A program made the translations under genes and the position numbers. The notes beneath the pieces are model-generated. The model was not told the origin of the DNA. It ran no database searches and saw nothing but the letters and a program-made list of their open reading frames with translations. Shown piece by piece: positions 9,375 to 20,400 of a DNA stretch of 64,000 nucleotides. The DNA lies in NCBI GenBank assembly GCA_000719105.1, contig JODX01000007.1:124001-188000 (forward strand), in the 5' to 3' direction. The DNA is from Streptomyces sclerotialus. GTDB taxonomy: Bacteria > Actinomycetota > Actinomycetes > Streptomycetales > Streptomycetaceae. Numbering within the stretch: the first letter of the stretch is position 1; every line of letters begins with the position of its first letter.

Positions 9375-9614
9375 GTGAACCAGGCACTGTCGGCCGACCG
9401 GATCCGCGCGGACGTGGCCGAGATCGTCGGCTGTGACATCTCGGAGATCGGTCCCGACGACAACCTCTTCGACCTCGGACTCGACTCGGTCCGGCTGATG
9501 ACCCTGATCGAGCGGTGGCGTTCGGCCGGCGCGCCCGAGCTGGAGCTGCCCGACCTCGCCGAGCGTCCCGAGGTCTCGTACTGGATCGATCTGCTGACGG
9601 GGGAGAGGGCATGA
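9375..9614 (+). CDS. Stand-alone aryl carrier protein
   Basis: 79 residues forming a single carrier domain. The phosphopantetheine attachment serine lies in LFDLGLDSVRLM and a DLAERPEVSYWIDLL helix ends it. It should carry DHB, loaded by DhbE, to the first condensation domain of the NRPS. The GTG at 9375 is chosen because AGGAG sits just upstream. The stop overlaps the next gene's start (ATGA). In most related clusters this domain is fused to the isochorismatase. Confidence 0.9.
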   Translation: MNQALSADRIRADVAEIVGCDISEIGPDDNLFDLGLDSVRLMTLIERWRSAGAPELELPDLAERPEVSYWIDLLTGERA

Positions 9615-10501
9615 CCCGCGCCGATCACCGGCACCGCCATCTGGAGCGGATCGCGGAGGTCCGGGCGGGCAACGTCCCGGAGAAGGTCCGCTATCCCATC
9701 CGCATCCGGGAGACGCGGGTCGTGCGCACCTCCATGGTGGGCTCCGGACTGCTGCGGCTGACCCTCGGCGGCCCCGGCGTCGAGGGCTTCGAGTCGCACT
9801 CGCCGATCGACCACGTGAAGCTGATCTTCCCGGAGCCGGACGGCTCCCTGCGGCTTCCCGAGCCGGACGGCGACATGCTGCGCTGGCCGCGCCCGGCACC
9901 CACCTCGCGGGAGTACACCGTGCGCCGCCACGACCCGGTGGCCGGCGAGATAGACATCGACATCGCCCCGCACCCGGGCGGGCTGGCCTCCGACTGGGCC
10001 CAGGACGTGACCCCCGGCGCCGTCGCCCACGTCGCGGGCCCGCCCGGTGGACTGTTCGTGCCCCCCGTCTACGACCGTTACCTGCTGGTCGGCGACATCA
10101 CGGCACTGCCCGCGGTCGCCTGCTGGCTGGAGCAGCTGCCCCGGGACGCCCGCGGCTGGGCCTTCGTCGAGGTCGCCGACGCCACGGAGGAAATCCCGCT
10201 CACCGCCCCGGACGGCGTCGAGGTGCACTGGCTGCACCGCGGAGACCGCCCGGCCGGCACCGGCGACCTCCTGGAACGTTCCGTCACCGCGATCGCCGTG
10301 CCCGAGGGCGAGCGCCTGTTCGCCTGGATCGCCGGCGAGGCGGGGCAGATCAAGCCCCTGCGCCGCTGGGTCCGTGACGAACTGGGCCTGCCGCGCACGG
10401 ACTACGAGATCACCGGCTACTGGAAGCGCGGTGTCGCGGACTTCGACGACGAGCACGACCACACGCCCCACGGACACCACGACCACGACCACGAGCACTG
10501 A
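9611..10501 (+). CDS. Siderophore-interacting protein (FAD ferric-siderophore reductase)
   Basis: 296 residues of the SIP/ViuB family. It has an FAD-binding beta barrel (SREYTVRRHDP, the RxYT motif), a central GPPGGLFVPP region, and a C-terminal NAD(P)H-binding SIP domain (YLLVGDITALPAVACWLEQLP ... WIAGEAGQIKPLRRWVRDELGL ... YWKRG). It would reduce the imported ferric siderophore in the cytoplasm to release Fe2+. The last 17 residues are an Asp/His tail (DEHDHTPHGHHDHDHEH) that looks like a metal-binding extension. Start overlaps the carrier gene by four bases. Confidence 0.92.
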   Translation: MTRADHRHRHLERIAEVRAGNVPEKVRYPIRIRETRVVRTSMVGSGLLRLTLGGPGVEGFESHSPIDHVKLIFPEPDGSLRLPEPDGDMLRWPRPAPTSREYTVRRHDPVAGEIDIDIAPHPGGLASDWAQDVTPGAVAHVAGPPGGLFVPPVYDRYLLVGDITALPAVACWLEQLPRDARGWAFVEVADATEEIPLTAPDGVEVHWLHRGDRPAGTGDLLERSVTAIAVPEGERLFAWIAGEAGQIKPLRRWVRDELGLPRTDYEITGYWKRGVADFDDEHDHTPHGHHDHDHEH

Positions 10502-10639
10502 GGCCGCCCCACCGCCCGCTGCTACGCCCCCGATCCCCCCGCACACCACCAGCCTCCCCGGCGACCCGCCGGGAAGTCACGAAACGAGCAGAGCCCCGCC
10601 CTTCCCGGCAGGCCGGTCTCACAGCAGAAGGAGTCGCAC

Positions 10640-11650
10640 ATGTTCGCTCGCAGAACCTCGGGCCTGGCAGGTGCCGTGGCACTCGCCCTGGCCCTGACCG
10701 CCTGCGGGTCGTCGGACAGCGATTCGTCGGACAGCAAGGCGTCGGACAAGTCCGAGCAGAAGACCCGCGAGTTCACGGTGGGCGAGGAGAAGGTCACCAT
10801 CCCCGCCGAGCCCGAGCGGGTCGTGGCCACCGGGTACGCCGTGCCGACCCTCATCCAGGCCGACGCCCCGCTGGTCGGTATCTCCTCGTGGAAGCGGGGC
10901 GAGCCGATGATGGACACCGAGGAGAAGGCCGCCTACGACAAGCTGCCCAAGGTCGCGGGCGAGCTGGCCTCGGAGACCAACTACGAGGCGATCGCCGAGG
11001 CCGAACCGGACCTCATCATCCTCGGTGTCCCGATCCCGGTGCTCGGCGACATCGACATGAAGCGTCTGAAGTCGATCGCCCCGGTCGTCGCGGTCGGCCC
11101 GATGGTGCCCTCCGAATGGCGTGAGGTGTCCCGCCAGCACGCCGACGCCGCCGGAGTCCTGAAGAACTACGAGACCTCCAAGACCGAGTACGAGGCCAAG
11201 GCCGCCGAACTCGAGGAGAAGTACGCCGACGCGCTCGACGGTCTGAAGTTCGGCCACGTCGGCTCGTACGGCGACACCTCCAAGGGCACCTTCCAGCGCG
11301 AGTTCAACGGCTCCTGGGGCACCAACGCCGCCCAGGACGTCGGCGCGGACTACGTCGGCAAGCCCAAGGACCCGGGCCCCGGCTCCAGGTCGGTCAGCGA
11401 GTACCCCTCCCTCGAGGAACTGTCGGACTCGCTCGGCACGTCGGACGTCATCACCTACTCCGTGAACGCCGACGGCAGCGTCCCCGACGCCGTGCAGGCC
11501 GTCCTCGACTCCAAGCTGTGGAAGAACCTGCCGGCCGTGAAGGACAAGAAGGCCTTCCCCATCGCCTTCACCGAGGCCGCCACCTACGGCGACGCCATGA
11601 AGACCCTTGACGCGATCGACGAGTCGTTCGCGCCCCTGCTGGACAAGTGA
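10640..11650 (+). CDS. Iron-siderophore ABC transporter substrate-binding lipoprotein
   Basis: 336 residues with a lipoprotein signal (FARRTSG, hydrophobic stretch, lipobox LTAC) and a Ser/Asp-rich linker. The two-lobed FecB/FhuD-type fold follows (RVVATGYAVPTLIQADAPLVGISS, ETNYEAIAEAEPDLIILG). It would bind the ferric siderophore outside the membrane and hand it to the two permeases encoded next. AGAAGGAG ribosome site; its stop overlaps the next start. Confidence 0.93.
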   Translation: MFARRTSGLAGAVALALALTACGSSDSDSSDSKASDKSEQKTREFTVGEEKVTIPAEPERVVATGYAVPTLIQADAPLVGISSWKRGEPMMDTEEKAAYDKLPKVAGELASETNYEAIAEAEPDLIILGVPIPVLGDIDMKRLKSIAPVVAVGPMVPSEWREVSRQHADAAGVLKNYETSKTEYEAKAAELEEKYADALDGLKFGHVGSYGDTSKGTFQREFNGSWGTNAAQDVGADYVGKPKDPGPGSRSVSEYPSLEELSDSLGTSDVITYSVNADGSVPDAVQAVLDSKLWKNLPAVKDKKAFPIAFTEAATYGDAMKTLDAIDESFAPLLDK

Positions 11651-12672
11651 CCGCCGTGGACCGTTCCGTCGAGAAGCCGGCAGGCCGCCGGTCCCTGCCG
11701 CGGGCGGCCCCGCTCCTCGGCGGGCTGGTCCTGTTCGCCGCCGTCGCCGTGCTCAGCCTCGGGGTGGGCGCCCACGAGGTGCCCCCCGGGGAGGTGCTGC
11801 GGGCGCTGTTCGCCTACGACGGCAGCCACGACGACCACGTGATCGTGCGTGACGTCCGGCTGCCGCGTGCGGTGCTGGCGACGGCGGTGGGCGCCGCGCT
11901 CGCCACCGCCGGGGCACTGATCCAGACCCTGGCCCGCAACCCGCTGGCCGAGCCGGGCATCCTCGGCGTCACGGCGGGCGCCGGCTTCGCCGTCACCGTC
12001 GGCGCCGGCCTCGGACTCGCCGCCGGCCAGGGCGGGCAGCTGCTCTGGGCGATCGCGGGCTCCGTCCTCGCCGCCCTCCTCGTGGCCGCGGTCGGACGGA
12101 CCTCGCCCCTGCGGCTGGTGCTCACCGGAACCGCCCTCACCGCGGTGCTCGGCGGACTCGCCCTGGGGCTGCGGCTGATGGACCCCGACACGTTCGACAC
12201 CTACCGGTACTGGTCGGTGGGCACCCTGGCGGGGCGCGAACAGGAACCGCTGACGCTGCCGCTGCTCGGCATCGCGCTCTGCCTGGTGCTGGCACTCACG
12301 ATGAGCCGGGGGCTGAACGCGCTGAGCCTGGGCGAGAACGTCGCCCGCACCCTCGGTGTGGGCGTGGCCCGGACCCAGGCGCTCACGCTGGTGCTGATCA
12401 CCGTCCTCAGCGGTGCCGCCACCGCCGTGGCCGGACCGATCCTGTTCGTCGGGCTGATCGTGCCGCACCTGGTCCGCAGGCTCGCACAGGGCTCGGTCCC
12501 CTGGCTGCTGCTCCACTCGATGGTGCTCGGCCCCGTCCTGCTGCTGGCCGCGGACTCCGCGGCCCGCGTCCTTCTTCCCACCGGTGAGGTGCCGGTGGCG
12601 ATCGTCACCGCCTTCCTGGGGGGCCCGATGCTGATCTGGACCGTGCGCAGGTACGGGGCGGGGGCGCTGTGA
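11647..12672 (+). CDS. FecCD-family siderophore permease 1
   Basis: 341 residues with about nine to ten hydrophobic segments and FecCD motifs: DVRLPRAVLATAVGAALATAGALIQTLARNPLAEPGILGVTAGAGF and AGPILFVGLIVPHLVR. Forms half of the membrane channel of the importer. GTG start overlapping the binding-protein stop (GTGA) and overlapping the second permease, so the importer genes are translationally coupled. Confidence 0.94.
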   Translation: MTAVDRSVEKPAGRRSLPRAAPLLGGLVLFAAVAVLSLGVGAHEVPPGEVLRALFAYDGSHDDHVIVRDVRLPRAVLATAVGAALATAGALIQTLARNPLAEPGILGVTAGAGFAVTVGAGLGLAAGQGGQLLWAIAGSVLAALLVAAVGRTSPLRLVLTGTALTAVLGGLALGLRLMDPDTFDTYRYWSVGTLAGREQEPLTLPLLGIALCLVLALTMSRGLNALSLGENVARTLGVGVARTQALTLVLITVLSGAATAVAGPILFVGLIVPHLVRRLAQGSVPWLLLHSMVLGPVLLLAADSAARVLLPTGEVPVAIVTAFLGGPMLIWTVRRYGAGAL

Positions 12673-13691
12673 GCACGTTCGTACCCGGGGCGGCCCGCCG
12701 CCTCCTGAGACTGCGCGTGGAGCGGCGGCCCCTGCTGGTCTCCGCGGTCCTGGGCGTCCTGATCGTCGCGCTCGGCCTGACCGGACTGTGCTACGGGGCC
12801 TCCTGGTCCACCCCGGCCGAGGTGTTCGCCGCGCTGGCCGGCACCGACCCCTCCGTGGTCATCACCGAGTGGCGGCTGCCGCGGGTGACGGCCGGCCTGG
12901 TCTTCGGGGCGGCTCTCGGGGTGTCGGGCGCCCTCTTCCAGAACCTGACCCGCAACCCGCTGGGCAGCCCCGACGTCATCGGCCTGGACGCCGGCGCCTA
13001 CACGGGCGCCCTGTTCGCCCTCTACGTGCTGGCCGGCACCTCCGCCCAGCTGGCCGTCTTCTCGGTGCTCGGCGGGCTCCTCGCCACCCTCGTGGTGTAC
13101 CTGCTCTCCTTCGACCGCGGCTTCTCCGGACTGCGCCTGGTCGTCATCGGCATCGCGGTCAACGCGATGGTGACCGCCTTCAACTCGTGGATCGTCCTGC
13201 GCGCCGACACCGACGTGGCCATCGCCGCGGTGGGCTGGAGCGCCGGCTCCCTCAACGGCGTCGACTGGGCAGACCTCTGGATCCCGTTCTGGGTCATCGG
13301 CCTGCTGTTCGTGGTGATCTCCCTGCGGACCCGCGCCCTGCACCAGACCCTGCTCGGGGACGCCGTCGCGGTCACCACCGGCGTCGGACTCGGACGGCTC
13401 CGCCTGCTGATGGTGCTGGTCGGCGTCGGCTGCACGGCGACCGTGACCGCGGTGGCCGGACCGATCGCCTTCATCGCGCTGGCCGCTCCGCAGATCGGCC
13501 GCCGCCTCACCGGCTCGCCCGGAGTGCCCCTGCTCCCGGCCGCGCTGACCGGGGCCGTCCTGCTGCAGGGCGCGGACCTGCTCGCCCAGGCGCTGCTGGC
13601 GCCCGAGGCGCTGCCCGTCGGCGTGGTGAGCACCGCGGTCGGCGGCTGTTACCTGATCTGGCTGCTGACCAAGGAGGTGAGGCGCGCATGA
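12669..13691 (+). CDS. FecCD-family siderophore permease 2
   Basis: 340 residues, the second FecCD permease. It has EWRLPRVTAGLVFGAALGVSGALFQNLTRNPLGSPDVIGLDAGAY near the N terminus and AGPIAFIALAAPQIGRRLTGS near the C terminus. It pairs with permease 1 in the cytoplasmic membrane. The four-base overlaps at both ends keep subunit ratios fixed. Confidence 0.94.
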   Translation: MSTFVPGAARRLLRLRVERRPLLVSAVLGVLIVALGLTGLCYGASWSTPAEVFAALAGTDPSVVITEWRLPRVTAGLVFGAALGVSGALFQNLTRNPLGSPDVIGLDAGAYTGALFALYVLAGTSAQLAVFSVLGGLLATLVVYLLSFDRGFSGLRLVVIGIAVNAMVTAFNSWIVLRADTDVAIAAVGWSAGSLNGVDWADLWIPFWVIGLLFVVISLRTRALHQTLLGDAVAVTTGVGLGRLRLLMVLVGVGCTATVTAVAGPIAFIALAAPQIGRRLTGSPGVPLLPAALTGAVLLQGADLLAQALLAPEALPVGVVSTAVGGCYLIWLLTKEVRRA

Positions 13692-14473
13692 GCGCACGCC
13701 TGACCGCGCGGGACATCACCCTGCGCTACGGCGACCGTGTGGTCTCCGCACGGCTCCGCCTCGACATACCCGACGGTTCCTTCACCGCCATCGTCGGCCC
13801 CAACGCCTGCGGCAAGTCCACGCTGCTGCGCGCCCTCGTCCGCCTGCTGCGCCCCACCGAGGGGCAGGTCGAGCTGGACGGGCGGGAGGTCGGCTCGTAC
13901 CCCTCGAAGGAACTCGCCCGGCAGGTCGGCTTCCTGCCGCAGGACCCGCTCTCCCCGGACGACGTCAAGGTCCGCCAGCTGGTGTCCCGCGGCCGCTTCC
14001 CCCACCGGACGATTCTGTCGCTCTGGTCGGAACAGGACGAGAAGGCCGTACAGCAGGCCATGGCGGCGGCCGGGGTCGCCGAGCTGGCCGGCCGTCCGGT
14101 GCAGGAGCTCTCCGGCGGTCAGCGGCAGCGCGTCTGGATCGCCATGGCGCTGGCCCAGGAGACCCCCTACCTGCTGCTCGACGAGCCGACCTCGTTCCTG
14201 GACATCACCCACCAGTACCAACTGCTGCAGCTGCTCGCCCGGCTGCGCGACGAAGGCCGCACCGTCGTCGCCGTCCTGCACGACATCAACCAGGCCTGCC
14301 GCTTCGCGGACCACCTCGTCGCCATGCGCGGCGGGGAAGTGGTGGCCGAGGGCAGACCGAAGGACATCGTGGACGCGGCGCTGATCAAGGACGTGTTCGA
14401 GCTGCCGAGCGTCATCGTCCCCGACCCGGTGGCCGGTACTCCGATGGTCGTCCCCACCCTGCAAGGAGAATGA
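13688..14473 (+). CDS. Iron-siderophore ABC transporter ATPase
   Basis: 261 residues with Walker A GPNACGKST, the ABC signature LSGGQRQR, Walker B LLLDEPTS and the switch His in VLHDINQACR, as in FepC/FecE. It powers uptake of the ferric siderophore. The frame is open far upstream in antisense-like sequence, but the ATG at 13688 overlapping the permease stop is the natural start. Only one base separates its stop from the NRPS start. Confidence 0.95.
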   Translation: MSARLTARDITLRYGDRVVSARLRLDIPDGSFTAIVGPNACGKSTLLRALVRLLRPTEGQVELDGREVGSYPSKELARQVGFLPQDPLSPDDVKVRQLVSRGRFPHRTILSLWSEQDEKAVQQAMAAAGVAELAGRPVQELSGGQRQRVWIAMALAQETPYLLLDEPTSFLDITHQYQLLQLLARLRDEGRTVVAVLHDINQACRFADHLVAMRGGEVVAEGRPKDIVDAALIKDVFELPSVIVPDPVAGTPMVVPTLQGE

Positions 14474-14474
14474 G

Positions 14475-17400
14475 TTGACCACGCCACACGTCTCCGCGGA
14501 CCGGCTGCTGGCCCTGACCGGCGCCCAGTTGGGGATCTGGAACGCCCAGCGCCTGGAACCCGACTCCCCGTACTACCTGGTCGGGGACGTGATCGAGATA
14601 TCCGGCCGGGAACCGGTGGACGCCGGGGCGGTGGCCCGGGCGGTTCGCGCCACCACCCAGGAGGCCGAGAGCCTGCGGCTGCGCGTGCACGACACCCCCG
14701 ACGGGCCCCGCCAGTCCGTCAGCGAGGAGCCGGTGGAGCTTCCCCGCGTCATCGACCTCAGCGACCGGGAGGACCCGGCCGCCGCGGCCGAGGCACTGGT
14801 CGAGGCCGAACGGGCCCGGGCCGCCGAGCACTGCCGGCCGATGACCGACCGCCCCCTGTACGCACCGGTCGTCATCCGCCTGTCGGAGTGCGAGGTCTGG
14901 TACACCCAGCTCGGCCACCACCTGGTCTTCGACGGCTACAGCGGCGCCATGATGGCCCGCCGCACCGCCGCCCACTACACCGCCCTGGTCAGCGGTACCG
15001 AGGTCGCGCCCAGCACCTTCGGCACCATGGAGGCCCTGGTCGCCGCGGACCGGGAGTACCGGGACAGCGACCGCGCCGACCGGGACCGGGCGTACTGGGT
15101 GGACCGCTTCACCCCGCTGCCCGAGCTCGGCGAGACGGCGGCACCCGCCGCGCCCTCCGGCCGCTCGCTGACCGCCCGGGCGGAGCTGGGCCCGGAGGAG
15201 GTGGAGCGGCTGCACGCCTTCGCCAAGGAGCAGAACGTCACCTGGGGCGAGGCGATGATCGCCTGCTACGCCGCCTTCCTGCACCGCGTGACGGGCGACG
15301 CCGAGGTCGTCTTCGCGCTGCCGCTGATGTGCCGTACCACCGCGGTGGAGCTGCGCACCCCCTCGATGGGGGTCAACGTGCTGCCGCTGCGCACCCGCGT
15401 CGACCCCGGGGACGGGCTCGCCGAACTGACCCGGCGCATCGCCGGCATCCTGCGCGAGATGCGCAGGCACCAGCGTTACCGGGGCGAGGACCTGCCGCGT
15501 GACCTCGCGGTTCCCGGCGCGGGTGCGCTGCTGCACGGCCGCGGGATCAACCTCAAGGCCTTCGACCTGGCGATGGACTTCGCCGGAGCGCGCGGAGTGA
15601 TGCGCAACGTGGCCGGCGGACCGCCCGAGGACATGGGCCTGTCGGTGCTGCCCACCACCGGCGGCGGACTCCTCCTCGGCTTCGAGGTGGACGCCCGGGG
15701 CAACGACCGGTCCACCGTGGCCGCCAGGCTGGACGGTCTGCGCGCGCTGCTGGCGGGACTGGTGGACGGGCGGCCGGTGGGCCGTATCTCCCTGAACCCC
15801 GCGGGGGCCCCGGCCGAGTGGGCGCCGCCCGCCCTGCCCGGTGCGCACCTGTCCGTACCGGAGGCCCTCGAGGCCGTGGCCGCGGCGGACCCGGGACGGA
15901 CCGCCCTGGTCTGCGGGGAGGACCGCTGGACCGCCGGTGAACTGGCGGACCGCGTGCACCGGCTGGCCCGTGCCCTGCGCGCCCGCGGCATCGGCGCCGA
16001 GGACGTGGTGGCCCTCGCCCTGCCCCGCTCCGCCGACACGGTCACCGCGCTGCTCGCCGTGCTCGACGCCGGCGCCGCCTTCCTGCCCCTGGACGCCGCC
16101 TATCCCGCCGAGCGGCTGCGCACCCTCGTCGACGACGTCCGCCCCGCTCTCGTGGTGACCTCCGGGGAGACGGGCGGGATCGCGGGCACCGACTGGAAGA
16201 CCCTGCTGGAGGAGGCCGAGGGACTCCCCGGCACGCCGCTGGCCCCCGCCGAACTCTCCGCCCCGCGCCACCCGGAGCAGCTCGCCTACGTGATCCACAC
16301 CTCCGGCTCCTCCGGCCGCCCCAAGGGCGTGCTCGGCCGGTCCGGCGGGCTCGCCGCCCTGCTGCACCACCAGCGGTCCACCGTCGTCGCCGAGGCGGAG
16401 CGCTCCGCCGGCCGGCCGCTGCGGGTCGCCCACACGTACTCCTTCGCCTTCGACTCCGCCTTCGACCACCTCGTCTGGCTGCTGTGCGGACACGAACTCC
16501 ACGTCTACGACGCCGAGACCGTCCGCGACGCCGACCTGCTGCTCGCCGCCTACGCACGCGACGGCATCGACGTCGTCGACACCACGCCCTCGATGGCCGT
16601 CCCGCTGATCGACGGGGGACTGCTCGACCTGCGGCCGACGCTCCTCGTGCTCGGCGGCGAGGCCACCCCGGCCGCCCTCTGGCAGCGCATCACCGCCGCC
16701 GGGATCGACGCCCGCAACATGTACGGGCCCACCGAGGCCACCGTCGACAGCACCACCGCCGTCCTGTCCGGTACGGAGCCGACCATCGGGCACCCCCTCG
16801 CGGGCACCCGTGTCCACGTACTGGACCACGCGCTGCAGCCCGTGCCCCCGGGCGCCACCGGCGAGCTCTACCTGGCGGGCCCCCACCTGGCCCGGGGCTA
16901 CCTCGGCATGCCCGCAACCAGTGCCGAACGGTTCGTGGCCGACCCCTACGGCCCGCCCGGCTCCCGCATGTACCGCACCGGCGACCTGGTCCGCTGGGTC
17001 CCCGGACGCGGACTGGACTACCTCGGACGCGCCGACGGCCAGGTGAAGGTGCGCGGTCACCGGGTGGAGATCGGCGAGGTCGAGTCCGCCCTGGCCGCGC
17101 TGCCCGGCGTCACCGCCGCCGGAGCGGACGTCCGCGCCTCCCGGCTGGTCGGCTACGTGGTACCCGCCGCCGGACCCGGCACCGTCACCCCGGACGGCGT
17201 CCGCGCCGCCCTGTCCGAGCGGCTGCCCGAACACCTGGTACCCGCCGCCGTGGTGGTCCTCGACGCCCTGCCCCTGACCCCCAACGGCAAGCTCGACCGG
17301 GCCGCCCTGCCCAACCCCGTCGCGGCGGGCGGCGGCCGGGAGGCGCGCACCGAGAAGGAGCGGGTGCTCTGCCGGGTGCTCGCCGAGGTCTTCGAGACCG

Positions 17401-20400
17401 AACGGGTCGGCGTCGACGACGACTTCTTCTCCCTCGGTGGCGACAGCATCACCGCGATCACCGTCAGCAGCCGGCTGCGGGCCGCGGGCCTCGCACTGCG
17501 CCCCCGGGACCTGCTGGCCCGCCGCACTTTCGCCGCCCTCGCGGCCACCGCCACCGAGGCGACGTCCGTCGGCGAACCGGCCGACGAGCCGACCGGGCCG
17601 GTGACCGCCCCGCCCATCGTCCGTCAGCTCCTCGACCCCCACCCCGACGTGGACGTGGTCGCGGGCTACGCGCAGTGGACCGCCCTGCGCGTCGGCGAAC
17701 TCGCCCTCGACGACCTCCTCACCGGCGTACGCACCGTCCTCGACCGGCACGACGCCCTGCGCCTGTCCGCCGGAGAATCCGGTACCGAGGTGCTGCCCCG
17801 GGGCACGGTCCGCGCGCAGGTCACCGAGGTGCACGGCGAGGACGCCGGGACCGTCGCCGAGCGGCTGGCGGGCGAACTCGACCCCCGCCGCGGCGACCTG
17901 CTGCGCGCCGCCCTGATCCGTACCGGAGCGGGACGGCCCGACGAAGTGGTCCTGGTCATCCACCACCTCGCCGTGGACGGCGTGTCCTGGCGCATCCTCG
18001 TCCCCGACCTGGAAGCGGCCTGCACCGGTGGGCAGTCGGAGCCGGTCGGTGCCTCCTGGCGCCGGCACGCCGAACTCCTCGCCGAACGGGGCCGGACCGG
18101 CGCCTGCCGGGCGGAACTCGGCCACTGGCAGTCCGTACTGGACTCCTCGACCCGGCTGGGCACACGCACCCTCGACCCGGCACGGGACACCGTCGCGACG
18201 GCCCACCGCACGGTCACCCACGCCACACCGGAGGTCACCGAGGCCCTGCTGACCACGCTGCCCGCGGCCTACCGGGCCGGTGTGGACGAGGTGCTGCTCG
18301 CGGCACTGGTCCTCGCACTCCGCGAGACTCTCCGCGGGACCGGGATCCGCGACGACCGCTCGGGCTCCGCCGACACGGTCACCGTGACCATGGAGGGCCA
18401 CGGCCGCGAGGACCTCGATCTCTCCCGTACGGTCGGCTGGTTCACCAGCGAGTACCCGGTGCGGGTGCCCGCGGCCGGCGGACCGGCGGACGTCCTGCGC
18501 GCGGCCAAGGAGGCCAAGCGCCGGACCCCCGGCAACGGCCTCGGTTACGGGATCCTGCGCCACCTGGACCCGGAGGGCGCCCCGCTCGCCGCCGTCCCCG
18601 CCCCCGACGTGCTCCTCAACTACCTGGGCCGGTTCACCGCCCCCTCGGGCGACGGCTGGCGGCTGCCGGAGCAGGAGGCCTTCTCCGTCGTCGAACCCGA
18701 CGCCAAGTCCCTGGAACAGGTGCTGGCCCTCAACTGCTTCGTGCACGAGGACGGCGAGCCGCGCCTCGCCGTCGAGTGGACCGCCGCCGGCCACGTGCTC
18801 GGCACCGCGGATCTCGCCCGGCTGCAGCAGGCCTGGGACCGGGCCCTTGCGGCCCTGGCCGAGCACGCGCGGCACGCCACCGGCGGGCTCACCCCCTCCG
18901 ACCTGCCGCTCGTCCGCCTCGACCAGGACACCATCAGCGCCCTGGAGAGCCGGGGCCGCCTGGCGGACGTCTGGCCCGCCACCCCGCTGCAGGTCGGCCT
19001 CTCCTTCCACACCCTGGTGCGCGACGAGGACGACACCGACGTGTACGTCGTCCAGGCCGTCACCACCCTCGAAGGCGCCCTGGACCCCGCCCGCATGGCC
19101 GAGGCGGCGAGGGAGCTGCTGCGCCGTCACCCCTCGCTCCGCATTCACCTCGCCTCCTCGGGCGAGGGCGACGAGGTGGTGCAGGTGGTCCCCGCCGAGG
19201 TCGCGCTGGACTGGCGGCAGGACGACGACTTCGAGACCGCCGTGCGCGAGGAACTGGCGCGGCCCTTCGACCCCACGACCCCGCCGCTGATCCGCTTCCT
19301 GCTCTCCCGGACCGGCCCGGACACGCACAAGCTGGTCATCACCAACCACCACGCGCTGCTCGACGGCTGGTCCATGCCGCTGGTCGGCCGCGCCCTCCTC
19401 GGCCTCTACGCCGAGCTGGGCGGCGGCCCCGCCGTGCCGCCGGCCGCCGACCTGACCGCGTACCACCGCTGGCTGGCCGCACGCGACCGCGGCGCCTCCC
19501 AGGAGGCCTGGCGGCAGGCCCTGGACGGGGTCGACGGGGCCACCCGGCTCGCCCCCGCCACGGCCGGCGCCACGGTGGAGCGGCCCGCACGGATCTCCGT
19601 CGACCTCGGTACGGAGTTCAGCGAGCGGCTGCGCGCCTTCGCCCGCGAGCAGGGCGTCACCCTGACCACGGTCCTCCAGACCGCCTGGGGCCTGCTCCTC
19701 GGCCGGCTCACCGGACGCACCGACGTGGTGTTCGGCGGACCCGTGTCCGGCCGGCCCGCCGAGGTCGAGGGCGTGGAGTCCATGATCGGCCAGCTCGGCA
19801 CCACCATTCCCGTCCGGGTACGCCACCACCAGGACCAGTCCGCCCGCGACCTCCTCGCCGAGGTGCACGCAGAGAGCGTCCGGCTCGCCGAGCACCACTA
19901 CCTCGGCCTGCCGGAGATCCAGCGCCTCGCCGGAGCCGGTGAACTCTTCGACACCATGCTGGTGATGGAGAACTTCCCGCTCTCCAGCCGCAAGCGCACC
20001 CCCTTCGCCCCCGGCCTCGACCTGGCCGCGGTGGACATCACCGACGCCACGCACTACCCGCTCACCGTGATCGTCCTCCCCGACGAGGCGATCACCCTCG
20101 GCCTCGGCTACCAGCCGAGCGCCTTCCCCGAGTCCCGGGTGCGCGACATCGGCCGCTGGCTGCACCACCTGCTGCGGGAGATCGTCCGCGACCCGCGGCG
20201 GCCGGCGCTCGCCCTCCCCGTGCTCGACCCGGAGGAGCGGCAGCGGATGCTGCGCACCGGCACCGAGACCGTCCCCGCCCGCGAGTACGGCCCCTGGCTG
20301 GACATCTTCGCGTCCTGGGTGCGCCGCAAGCCCACCGCCGAGGCCCTGGTCTGCCGCGACCGCAGCCTGACGTACGAGGAACTCGACCGGCGGGCCAACC

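Noticed and set aside
8060..10549. An 829-codon minus-strand frame opposite dhbC, the carrier and SIP genes
   Set aside because: No domain or motif is seen, and three well-supported genes occupy the other strand.
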